NCBI GenBank assembly: GCA_028291845.1 | Contig: JAQGNM010000168.1 | Span: forward strand, 1 to 8,470 | Source of the DNA: Massilia sp. | Lineage (GTDB): Bacteria; Pseudomonadota; Gammaproteobacteria; Burkholderiales; Burkholderiaceae_D | Reading direction: 5' to 3' | DNA: 8,470 bases | Shown here: positions 1 to 6,213 of the stretch, piece after piece | Layout of the letters: every line of letters starts with the position of its first letter | Numbering within the stretch: position 1 is the first letter of the stretch | Position numbers and translations under genes: made by a program | The notes under the pieces: model-generated | The model's input: the letters and a program-made list of their open reading frames with translations, nothing else | Told to the model about the DNA's origin: nothing | Database searches by the model: none

Positions 1-1886
1 AGCCCACCGGCCGCGTGGTCGAGGTGCTGGGCGACCTCGACGATCCGGGCATGGAAATCGAAATCGCCGTGCGCAAATTCGGCGTGCCGCACATCTTTTC
101 CGAAGGCGCCCTGAACCAGGCCGCCAAGCTGCCGGCCGAGGTGAAGGATCCCGATCTGGCCGACCGCGTCGACCTGCGCGACGTGCCGCTCGTGACCATC
201 GATGGCGAAGACGCGCGCGACTTTGACGATGCCGTGTATTGCGAACCGGTGCAGATCGATGGCGAAAACTGTTTCCGCCTGCTGGTCGCGATTGCCGACG
301 TCAGCCATTACGTCAAGCCCAACGATGCCCTCGATGGCGACGCCCTCGAGCGCAGCACCTCGGTGTATTTCCCGCGCCGGGTGATCCCGATGCTGCCGGA
401 AAAATTGTCGAATGGTCTGTGTTCGCTCAATCCCGCCGTCGACCGTCTGACCCTGGTGTGCGACATGGTGGTGTCCTCGACGGGCGAAGTGACCGCCTAC
501 CAGTTCTACCCGGCGGTGATCCACTCGGCCGCGCGCCTGACGTACAACGAAGTGGCCGCCATGCTGGGCGACACCAAGGGAGAAGAAGCGCAGCGCCGCC
601 CGAACATCGTGCCGCACCTGCAAAACCTGTACGGTGTCTACCAGGCCCTGCACGGCGCGCGCCTGAAACGCGGCGCCATCGATTTCGAGACCACCGAGAC
701 CTACATCGTCTGCAATGCGCTGGGCAAGATCGAAAAGATCATCCCGAGAACGCGCAACGATGCGCATAAATTGATCGAAGAGTGCATGCTGTCGGCCAAC
801 GTCTGCGCGGCCGATCTGCTGATCCGCCACAAGCATCCCGGCACCTACCGCATCCACGCCTCGCCGACCGAGGAAAAGTTGAACCAGGTCCGCACCTTCC
901 TCAAGCAGGTGGGTTTGAACCTGGGCGGCGGCGACAAGCCGGCCGCCAACGATTACGCCGTGCTGATGCGCGAAGTGAAGGAGCGGCCGGACGCCGCTCT
1001 GCTGCTATCCATGCTGCTGCGCTCGATGCAGCAGGCCGTCTACAGGCCCGTCAATATCGGCCACTTCGGCCTGGCCTATGAGGCGTATGCCCACTTCACC
1101 AGCCCGATCCGCCGCTATCCCGACCTGTTGACGCACCGCGCCATCAAGGCGATTTTGCTGGGCAAAAAATACGAGCCGAAGGGCATCGATCTGGCTGGTT
1201 TGAACACCACCGTGTCGAACGCCACCCGCAAGAAGCAGGCCAAAGAAAAGGCGGCCGGCACCCAGAAGCAGGAGAAGGATCTGACGGTCTGGGACGCGCT
1301 GGGCGTGCACTGTTCGGCCAACGAGCGGCGCGCCGACGAAGCCTCGCGCGACGTCGAAGCCTGGCTCAAGTGCTATTTTATTAAAGATAAACTGGGCGAA
1401 GAATTCACCGGCATGATCGTCGGCGTCACCAGCTTCGGCATTTTCGTGCAGCTCGACGACCTGTACGTCGAGGGCCTGGTCCACATCACCGAACTGGGCA
1501 CCGATTTCTTCCAGTACGACGACGCCCGCCACGAACTGCGCGGCGAGCGCACCGGCAAGCGTTACCAGCTGACCGACAAGGTTACGGTGAAGGTGGCGCG
1601 CGTCGACCTGGAAGCGCGCAAGATCGACCTGGTCATGGCCGGCAACATCGATGAACAAGTCGACGGCACTGGTGTGCCGAAGAGCGCCGCTGCAAAGGCG
1701 CTCGAGGCCAAGCCGGCCAAGTCCGGCGGCCGGAAGAAGTCGGCGCAGTCGGCCGAGCCGGCGTCGCCATCGCGCTATGACCTCGACGAATCGGTCGACG
1801 GCGCAGCCAAGCCGGCGCCCGCCAAGCGCAGCAAAGGCGCAGCCAAGCCGACCGCCGCAAAAACCAGCAAGACGAAACGCGATTGA
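1..1886 (+). CDS. rnr: Ribonuclease R, 3'-5' exoribonuclease (5' end outside window)
   Basis: Processive hydrolytic 3'-5' exoribonuclease of the RNase II/RNB family, which degrades structured RNA and takes part in rRNA quality control. The frame is open from base 3, so the N-terminal part, including the first cold-shock domain, lies upstream. The first residues seen belong to the end of the cold-shock region. The RNB catalytic domain runs from about 140 to 1170. Its active-site block, TIDGEDARDFDDAVY (195-239), holds the metal-binding aspartates. Other RNase R hallmarks follow: SVYFPRRVIPMLPE, NGLCSLNP, RNDAHKLIEECM and HFTSPIRRYPDLL. An S1 RNA-binding domain spans about 1398-1640. The last ~80 residues are a low-complexity Ala/Lys/Pro/Ser tail, as is usual for RNase R. 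A Lys-rich stretch between the RNB domain and the HCSANERRAD motif looks about 20 residues longer than in E. coli. The stop is TGA at 1884-1886, and rlmB begins 12 bases later, so the two are probably cotranscribed. The identity is secure. Confidence 0.97.
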   Translation, partial: PTGRVVEVLGDLDDPGMEIEIAVRKFGVPHIFSEGALNQAAKLPAEVKDPDLADRVDLRDVPLVTIDGEDARDFDDAVYCEPVQIDGENCFRLLVAIADVSHYVKPNDALDGDALERSTSVYFPRRVIPMLPEKLSNGLCSLNPAVDRLTLVCDMVVSSTGEVTAYQFYPAVIHSAARLTYNEVAAMLGDTKGEEAQRRPNIVPHLQNLYGVYQALHGARLKRGAIDFETTETYIVCNALGKIEKIIPRTRNDAHKLIEECMLSANVCAADLLIRHKHPGTYRIHASPTEEKLNQVRTFLKQVGLNLGGGDKPAANDYAVLMREVKERPDAALLLSMLLRSMQQAVYRPVNIGHFGLAYEAYAHFTSPIRRYPDLLTHRAIKAILLGKKYEPKGIDLAGLNTTVSNATRKKQAKEKAAGTQKQEKDLTVWDALGVHCSANERRADEASRDVEAWLKCYFIKDKLGEEFTGMIVGVTSFGIFVQLDDLYVEGLVHITELGTDFFQYDDARHELRGERTGKRYQLTDKVTVKVARVDLEARKIDLVMAGNIDEQVDGTGVPKSAAAKALEAKPAKSGGRKKSAQSAEPASPSRYDLDESVDGAAKPAPAKRSKGAAKPTAAKTSKTKRD

Positions 1887-1898
1887 GTAAAGTAGCTA

Positions 1899-2642
1899 AT
1901 GAAGAATAAAATGATTTTCGGCTTCCACGCCGTCAACTCGCGCTTGCGGCACGAAGCGTCGTCCGTGGAAGAGATTTTTGTCGACGCCGGCCGCCAGGAC
2001 CGCCGCATGCAAGACCTGATCGCCGGCGCCAAGTCGCTCGGCGTGCGTGTCATGCCGGTCGATTCGGCGCGCCTCGATAAAATCGTCGGCACCCGCCGCC
2101 ACCAGGGCGTGATCGCCTTTGCCAGCCAGCTGGCGCTGGCGCGCAATCTCGACGAATTGCTCGACGCCGTCGAAGGCCCGCCGCTGCTGCTGATTTTGGA
2201 CGGCATCACCGACCCGCACAATCTCGGCGCCTGCCTGCGCGTGGCCGACGGCGTCGGCGCCCACGCCGTCATCGTACCGAAAGACCGCGCGGTGGGCTTG
2301 AACGCCACGGCGGCCAAAGTGGCCAGCGGCGCTGCCGAAACGGTGCCGTACATCACCGTCACCAACCTGGCGCGCACCATGCGCGAGCTGAAAGAGCGCG
2401 ACATCATGCTGATCGGCACTTCCGACGATGCCGACCGCGGCCTCTACGAAGCCGATTTCACCGGCGCCGCGGCGCTGGTGATGGGCTCGGAAGGCGAGGG
2501 CATGCGCAGGTTGACCAGAGAAACCTGCGACGTGCTGGTGAACATCCCGATGTTCGGCTCGGTCGAGAGTCTGAACGTGTCGGTGGCGTCGGGCGTGTGC
2601 CTGTACGAAGCGCGCCGTCAGCGGATGGCCAAGGAAGGCTGA
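1899..2642 (+). CDS. rlmB: 23S rRNA (guanosine-2251-2'-O)-methyltransferase RlmB
   Basis: SPOUT-class (TrmH/SpoU) methyltransferase of 247 residues; E. coli RlmB has 243. It transfers a methyl group from S-adenosylmethionine to the ribose 2'-OH of G2251 in the peptidyl-transferase P loop of 23S rRNA. Residues 1-75 form the L30e-like substrate-binding domain, starting with the typical IFGFHAV. The catalytic SPOUT knot follows. Motif 1 is DPHNLGACLR (105-114), with the conserved Asn108 and Arg114. Motif 2 is GSEGEGMRRL (196-205). Motif 3 is IPMFGSVESLNVSVA (216-230), which builds the knot and cofactor pocket. The ATG at 1899 gives the expected N terminus, although only a weak purine-rich sequence (TTGAG near 1883) lies in front of it. 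The gene follows rnr by 12 bases, the same order as in E. coli, and both proteins act on ribosomal RNA. Nothing appears truncated. Confidence 0.96.
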   Translation: MKNKMIFGFHAVNSRLRHEASSVEEIFVDAGRQDRRMQDLIAGAKSLGVRVMPVDSARLDKIVGTRRHQGVIAFASQLALARNLDELLDAVEGPPLLLILDGITDPHNLGACLRVADGVGAHAVIVPKDRAVGLNATAAKVASGAAETVPYITVTNLARTMRELKERDIMLIGTSDDADRGLYEADFTGAAALVMGSEGEGMRRLTRETCDVLVNIPMFGSVESLNVSVASGVCLYEARRQRMAKEG

Positions 2643-2650
2643 TCGAAGGG

Positions 2651-2678
2651 GGGACTGGCACCGGTAGGTGCCTGTCCC
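2651..2678. repeat. Left REP-like hairpin
   Basis: A near-perfect palindrome. GGGAC (2651-2655) pairs with GTCCC (2674-2678), a T/T mismatch follows (2656, 2673), and GGCACC (2657-2662) pairs with GGTGCC (2667-2672) around the four-base loop GGTA. A GC-rich stem interrupted by one mismatch is characteristic of REP units. No T-run follows, so it does not look like an intrinsic terminator for rlmB. Confidence 0.75.
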
Positions 2679-2723
2679 ATGCGTGCGCGGGCACACGATT
2701 GACAATGTCGACGACGTGGCGAT

Positions 2724-2763
2724 GGGACAGGCATCTGCGCGCTTGCGCGCTTGTGCCAGTCCC
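2724..2763. repeat. Right REP-like hairpin, inverted copy
   Basis: GGGAC (2724-2728) pairs with GTCCC (2759-2763), an A/A mismatch follows (2729, 2758), and GGCA (2730-2733) pairs with TGCC (2754-2757). The interior (2737-2750) is itself an alternating palindrome, GCGCGC-TT-GCGCGC. It therefore has the same stem logic and mismatch position as the left hairpin but a longer loop, and it faces the opposite way. It ends about 70 bases before cysE and is not followed by a T-run. Confidence 0.7.
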
Positions 2764-2834
2764 CCTCCGCGTCAAGCAGCCAATACGCTTATGCGCTACC
2801 ATGATCATCCTGCAACTCGCCGCCTTACCCCCCC

Positions 2835-3572
2835 ATGTTTCCCAACCTCACTGAAGATATCAAGAGCATCATCGAACGCGATCCCGCCGCCCGTAACGGC
2901 TTCGAGGTGTTCACTTGTTATCCGGGCTTTCAGGCGATCATGATGCATCGCTGGGCGCACGCGTGCTGGGTCGGCCGGTTCAAGTGGCTGGGCCGTTTCA
3001 TCTCATACCTCGCGCGCATGATCACCGGCATCGAAATCCACCCCGGCGCCACCATCGGCCACCGCGTGTTCATCGACCACGGTTTCGGCGTCGTCATCGG
3101 CGAGACCGCCGTGGTGGGTGACGATTGCACCATCTACCAGGGCGTCACCCTGGGCGGCACCTCGCTCACCAGCGGCACCAAGCGCCATCCGACCTTGGAA
3201 CGGGGCGTGATCGTCGGCGCCGGCGCCCAGGTGCTGGGCTCGTTCACGGTCGGCGAATACGCCAAGGTGGGCTCGAATGCCGTCGTCGTCAAGCCGGTCC
3301 CCGCCGGCGCCACCGCTGTCGGCAATCCCGCCCATATCGTCAGAAAGGATATCGACAGCAGGAGCGCCCATATGTTCGCCGCGTACGGGGTAACCCCGAA
3401 TGGCGACGACCCCTTGTCCAAGGCCTTGCACGGCCTGATCAACCACGCCGCCCGCCAGGACGAACAGATCGAGCGGATGATGGCCGCCATGAAGGAGGCC
3501 GGCCTGTGCTGTCCGCGGATGCCCGCCGGTGATAAACTCGACACCTTGCAATTAAACAAACTTGTCGATTGA
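2835..3572 (+). CDS. cysE: Serine O-acetyltransferase, short-type CysE
   Basis: Makes O-acetylserine from L-serine and acetyl-CoA, the first step of cysteine synthesis; it acts in the cytoplasm, usually as a hexamer or trimer. The 245-residue protein lacks most of the long N-terminal helical domain of E. coli CysE (273 aa) and resembles the shorter Bacillus-like class. A left-handed beta-helix of hexapeptide repeats covers about residues 65-165. Catalytic and substrate residues can be placed by comparison with E. coli: His82 in IDHGFGVVIGET, His118 in the KRHP motif, Asp81, and Glu67 in GIEIHPGA where E. coli has Asp143. GVTLGGTS (103-110) and GNPAHIV (163-169) are also typical. The tail after about 170 is longer than in Bacillus. 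The start is the first ATG of the frame and matches the family's usual N terminus, yet no Shine-Dalgarno sequence precedes it, only a C-run (2828-2834). I found no confident promoter; TACCAT (2797-2802) is a weak -10 candidate. yceH follows after 10 bases. Confidence 0.95.
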   Translation: MFPNLTEDIKSIIERDPAARNGFEVFTCYPGFQAIMMHRWAHACWVGRFKWLGRFISYLARMITGIEIHPGATIGHRVFIDHGFGVVIGETAVVGDDCTIYQGVTLGGTSLTSGTKRHPTLERGVIVGAGAQVLGSFTVGEYAKVGSNAVVVKPVPAGATAVGNPAHIVRKDIDSRSAHMFAAYGVTPNGDDPLSKALHGLINHAARQDEQIERMMAAMKEAGLCCPRMPAGDKLDTLQLNKLVD

Positions 3573-3575
3573 GGG
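3571..3575 (+). promoter_or_regulatory. Ribosome binding site for yceH
   Basis: GAGGG overlaps the cysE stop codon (TGA at 3570-3572) and lies 7 bases before the ATG at 3583. It decides the yceH start in favour of 3583 over an upstream TTG at 3562 or a second ATG at 3589. It also implies that ribosomes ending cysE can reload on yceH. Confidence 0.75.
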
Positions 3576-3582
3576 TACACGC

Positions 3583-4251
3583 ATGACCATGGAACAAGAC
3601 AGCCCGGAACACCTCGACCCGTTCGAGGTGCGCGTGCTGGCAGTGCTGGCCGAAAAAGAGGCGCTAACGCCCGATAATTATCCCTTGTCGCTGAACACGC
3701 TGACAAACGGCTGCAACCAGTTGTCGAGCCGCGATCCGGTCATGCAACTGTCGGAAGACACCGTGGCCGAAGTCTTGCAGCGCCTGATGCAAAGAAAATT
3801 CGTCAGCGGTATCACCCAGGCCGGCGCCCGCGTGGTCAAGTACGAGCACCGCATGCGTATCAAGTGGACGCTCGAGCAGGACAAGCTGGCCGTGCTGACG
3901 ATCCTGATGCTGCGCGGCCTGCAGACCGCCGGCGAAATTCGCACCCGCAGCGGGCGCCTGCACGATTTCAAATCGGTGGCCGAGGTCGAAACCTGCCTGC
4001 AATTCTTGATCGACAAATACCCGCCGCTGGTGGCGAAACTGAACCTGGCGCCGGGCACCAAGGAGCCCCGCTACGGCCACCTGCTGTCGGGCGACGCCGC
4101 CCTGGCGCGCCAGGAGTCGGCGTTCGGCGCCGTCAGCGCGCCGGTCAGCGGAGGCAGGACCGCCCACCTCGAGCAAGAGATTGCCAGCCTGCGCGCCGAG
4201 GTCGATGAGTTGAAATCCCAGTTTGCGGCTTTCAAGCAGCAGTTCGAATAG
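3583..4251 (+). CDS. yceH: YceH/UPF0502 (DUF480) family protein
   Basis: A 222-residue protein of the conserved but functionally unassigned UPF0502 family (YceH in E. coli). Two winged-helix-like domains can be seen. The first includes FEVRVLAVLAEKEALTPDNY (14-33) and LTNGCNQLSSRDPVM (40-54). The second includes LTILMLRGLQTAGEIRTRSG (105-124) and the family signature PRYGHLLSG (162-170). The C-terminal segment (about 194-222) has spaced Leu/Ile/Phe and many Glu/Gln/Lys and is probably a coiled coil. No catalytic motif, signal peptide or membrane segment is visible, so it is likely cytoplasmic, with a possible nucleic-acid or protein-binding role that is inferred from the fold only. The ATG at 3583 is chosen because GAGGG precedes it at suitable distance. 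It sits 10 bases after cysE and is probably cotranscribed with it; I know of no biochemical reason for the pairing. Two hairpins follow its TAG stop. Confidence 0.92.
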   Translation: MTMEQDSPEHLDPFEVRVLAVLAEKEALTPDNYPLSLNTLTNGCNQLSSRDPVMQLSEDTVAEVLQRLMQRKFVSGITQAGARVVKYEHRMRIKWTLEQDKLAVLTILMLRGLQTAGEIRTRSGRLHDFKSVAEVETCLQFLIDKYPPLVAKLNLAPGTKEPRYGHLLSGDAALARQESAFGAVSAPVSGGRTAHLEQEIASLRAEVDELKSQFAAFKQQFE

Positions 4252-4255
4252 GCGA

Positions 4256-4275
4256 TTATGCACGATTGTGCATAA
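4256..4275. terminator. First hairpin after yceH
   Basis: A perfect 8-bp stem, TTATGCAC (4256-4263) with GTGCATAA (4268-4275), around the loop GATT, followed by more A residues. Its A-tract runs directly into the second hairpin. On the + strand it has no T-run of its own, so alone it is a weak terminator. It may protect the mRNA end, or act together with the next hairpin. Confidence 0.6.
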
Positions 4276-4276
4276 A

Positions 4277-4303
4277 AAAAGCGCCGCATTGTGCGGCGCT
4301 TTT
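4277..4303. terminator. Bidirectional rho-independent terminator between convergent genes
   Basis: An 11-bp perfect stem, AAAAGCGCCGC (4277-4287) with GCGGCGCTTTT (4293-4303), closes a short loop. On the + strand the GC-rich part is followed by TTTTC, ending cysE-yceH. On the - strand it is followed by a longer T-run (the complement of 4274-4280), ending the ABC transporter operon whose last stop lies at 4319. Placement in a 67-base gap between converging genes supports use from both sides. Confidence 0.88.
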
Positions 4304-4318
4304 CATTTCAACGTGCGT

Positions 4319-5305
4319 TCAGCCCTCATCGCGCCAGCGGCGCAGGCGGATCGCCCCGACAATCATCAAGGCCCCCACCAGCGCGCCGATCCACACGGTC
4401 GGCTGCAGCAAGCTCAGCCACGACTGCACGAACACGCCGCCGGCCGACACGCTGTGGTCGGCGTTGAGCATGCTGGCCTGGCCCGCCGCGCCGAACGGCA
4501 GCCAGAAACCGGGCACCACGCTGCCGAGTCCGCGCATCACGATGTTTTCGCCGATCCACTTGACGTCGATGCCCACCCCCATCAGCGACATGGTCATGAA
4601 ACTGATCCAGCGCATCAGCGCCAGCACCAGCAGCGGCACGCCGACCGCCCACAGGAACACCTTGGACTTGGCCCACGACGACACCAGCAGCAGGTAGCCG
4701 ACCGTCGGCAGCGCCCACAGCACGTACACTGGCAGCAGGCCGATCATCTGCAGCGGCGCCAGCCAGAAGGCGGGGTTCGACAGCACCAGGCCGACGATGT
4801 GGATGCCGAAAAAGCCGGCGCCGAACAGCGTCAGCAGCACGATGACGAAGGCGGTAACGATGCCGATGACAAAGGTCACCACCGGCGCCAGCACCAGGGC
4901 GGTGAGCGCTTTCGACAGCACCATGTCGCGGTCGGAAATCGGCAGCGACTTCCAGAACAGGATCGAGCGGTCGCGGCGGTCGTCGTACAGCGCCGACAGG
5001 CAATAGAAAAACACCACGAAGGGCAGCACCCCGAACAGCGGCGCGGCGGCGGCGATGTAGCCGTTGGCCACCGCGTTGGCCATGCCGACGCGATGCTCCT
5101 GAGCCATGGTGGCGACGGCGGCGGCGCGGGTGAATTCATGGCCGTTGACCGTCAGCTTGGCGTGCATCGCCGGACCGAGAGAACCGTAGGCGAGGGTCAG
5201 TGCTACCACCGCCACCATCACCAGGGCGACGACGGCCGGCGCCCAGAAAAACGAACCCTTGTGCTCCCAGTACTCGCGGCGCAGCAGCCAGTGCATGGTT
5301 TTCAT
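4319..5305 (-). CDS. ABC-2 type transporter permease
   Basis: Integral inner-membrane protein of 328 residues, the membrane half of an ABC exporter paired with the ATPase encoded just upstream. Hydrophobic segments lie near residues 19-41, 84-106, 134-161, 184-208, 215-233 and 303-320, with a possible short one at 164-178, giving about six or seven membrane spans. A region of about 40 residues after the first span (43-82) is probably outside the cytoplasm. Between spans 2 and 3 is the charged cytoplasmic motif LYDDRRDRSILFWKSLPISD (106-125), typical of ABC-2 permeases, likely the coupling region touching the ATPase. The start codon overlaps the ATPase stop (ATGA, 5302-5305), and GGAAGGGAG lies 6 bases before it. 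A second ATG (5294-5296) would remove three residues. The transported substrate cannot be read from the sequence; peptides, antibiotics or lipids are all possible for this family. Confidence 0.88.
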   Translation of the reverse strand: MKTMHWLLRREYWEHKGSFFWAPAVVALVMVAVVALTLAYGSLGPAMHAKLTVNGHEFTRAAAVATMAQEHRVGMANAVANGYIAAAAPLFGVLPFVVFFYCLSALYDDRRDRSILFWKSLPISDRDMVLSKALTALVLAPVVTFVIGIVTAFVIVLLTLFGAGFFGIHIVGLVLSNPAFWLAPLQMIGLLPVYVLWALPTVGYLLLVSSWAKSKVFLWAVGVPLLVLALMRWISFMTMSLMGVGIDVKWIGENIVMRGLGSVVPGFWLPFGAAGQASMLNADHSVSAGGVFVQSWLSLLQPTVWIGALVGALMIVGAIRLRRWRDEG

Positions 5306-6213
5306 GTGGCGCTCCCTTCCATATAGCTTCCTTTCATGGTGGCGACGAACAGGTCGACCACGCTGATGTTGCGGGTTTCGCCGAGACCGGCCAATTGCGC
5401 GCGGGTCACGCCGGCGGGACCTTTGGAATCGAACAGCATCACCGACTTGCCGAACACGGTGCGCTTGTCGATCGGCAGCAGGGCATTGGCGGCGTTGAAT
5501 TTCTCGCTCGGCACCATCACCTCGGTATAGCGCTCGCCGACTTCTTCCATCGATGCCGCCAGTACGATCTTGCCTTCGCGGATGAAGATCAGGTCGGTGA
5601 GGATGTGCTCGACTTCCTCGACCTGGTGGGTGGTGATGATGATGGTCTTGTTCTCGTCAAAATAGTCTTCCAGCAGATTTTGATAGAACTGTTTGCGGTA
5701 GATGATGTCCAACCCCAGCGTCGGCTCGTCCAGCACCAGCAGCTTGGCGTCGATCGCCATCACCAGCGCCAGATGCAGCTGCACCACCATGCCCTTGGAC
5801 ATGGCTCTGACTTTCATCGATGGTTTGAGCTTGGTGGCGGCGATGTAGCGTTCGGCCTTCTGGCGGTCAAAACGCGGATGAATGCCGGCGACGAAATCGA
5901 CGGCGTCGCCCACCGCCAGCCAGCGCGGCAGGATGGCCACGTCGGCAATGAAACAGACTTCCTTCATCAGGGCGTCGCGCTGGGTGCGCGGATCGAAGCC
6001 GAGCACGTTCAGTTCGCCGTCGAAGGGCACCAGTCCCAGCATGGCTTTCAGGGTGGTGGTCTTGCCCGAGCCGTTGGGCCCGATCAGGCCGACGATGCGC
6101 CCGGCCGGAATGGTGAAATTCACATTGTCGACGGCGGCCTGCTTGCCGTAGCGCTTCGACAAACCGGTGGCGCTGACGACGGCGCCCGAATCGACGCTCA
6201 TGCCCGCGCTCAT
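5302..6213 (-). CDS. ABC transporter ATP-binding protein
   Basis: Cytoplasmic ATPase of 303 residues that would drive the adjacent permease. Walker A is GPNGSGKT (45-52), Walker B is LLVLDEP (158-164) with the catalytic Glu163, the D-loop is GLD (167-169) and the switch histidine is His196 in TTHQ. Two motifs depart from the textbook form. The signature LSGGQ is replaced by MSKGM (138-142), and the Q-loop region reads CFIADVAILP (87-96) with no glutamine. Both are seen in the YtrB/EcsA-like branch of exporters as I recall them, so the protein is probably active. Residues after about 230 form the usual C-terminal extension ending in VVDLFVATMKG. The start at 6213 is chosen because GGGAGGG precedes it by 5 bases and its ATG overlaps the stop of the regulator gene (ATGA, 6210-6213). 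The frame stays open further upstream to 6306, but that stretch lies wholly inside the regulator gene. A second ATG at 6201 is possible. Confidence 0.92.
   Translation of the reverse strand: MSAGMSVDSGAVVSATGLSKRYGKQAAVDNVNFTIPAGRIVGLIGPNGSGKTTTLKAMLGLVPFDGELNVLGFDPRTQRDALMKEVCFIADVAILPRWLAVGDAVDFVAGIHPRFDRQKAERYIAATKLKPSMKVRAMSKGMVVQLHLALVMAIDAKLLVLDEPTLGLDIIYRKQFYQNLLEDYFDENKTIIITTHQVEEVEHILTDLIFIREGKIVLAASMEEVGERYTEVMVPSEKFNAANALLPIDKRTVFGKSVMLFDSKGPAGVTRAQLAGLGETRNISVVDLFVATMKGSYMEGSAT
5312..5320 (-). promoter_or_regulatory. Ribosome binding site of the permease gene
   Basis: GGAAGGGAG on the - strand, 6 bases before the ATG at 5305 and inside the 3' end of the ATPase gene. It is a strong site, so the permease need not rely only on coupling through the ATGA overlap. 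Confidence 0.8.

Larger units (their letters stand above)
2649..2765. repeat. Intergenic paired inverted-repeat (REP/BIME-like) element
   Basis: This element fills most of the 192-base gap between rlmB and cysE. Its outermost 13 bases (2649-2661, GGGGGACTGGCAC) are repeated exactly in reverse complement at 2753-2765. Just inside, 2666-2680 (AGGTGCCTGTCCCAT) matches the reverse complement of 2722-2736 with a single G/T-type mismatch. Each end can also fold on itself into a hairpin (listed separately), so the unit is two opposed GGGAC-n-GGCA hairpins around a core of about 45 bases (2679-2723). This architecture, two inverted short palindromes with a mismatched stem in an intergenic gap, is that of bacterial REP doublets. 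Such repeats are often dispersed by a REP-associated tyrosine transposase encoded elsewhere. That origin is an inference, because only one copy is in the window. In RNA the whole element could instead form one long cruciform-like stem. Confidence 0.8.

Noticed and set aside
2651..2678. The left hairpin as an intrinsic terminator of rlmB.
   Set aside because: No T-run follows on either strand.
1896..2705. A 269-codon - strand open frame opposite rlmB.
   Set aside because: It mirrors rlmB almost exactly, has a His/Arg/Ala-rich shadow composition, and begins inside the inverted-repeat element.
2699..2727. TTGACA at 2699-2704 as a -35 box for cysE.
   Set aside because: The expected -10 position (around 2722) reads ATGGGA inside the repeat arm, and the site is over 100 bases from the start codon.
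2597..2943. Two small + strand open frames across the rlmB-cysE gap.
   Set aside because: They translate the inverted repeats (repeated GRCLSHAC/MPVPC-like strings) and overlap rlmB or cysE; there is no sign of selection on a protein.
4223..5326. A 367-codon + strand open frame antisense to the permease.
   Set aside because: It has a Gln/His/Arg-rich composition typical of an antisense shadow, begins inside yceH and runs through the terminator hairpins.
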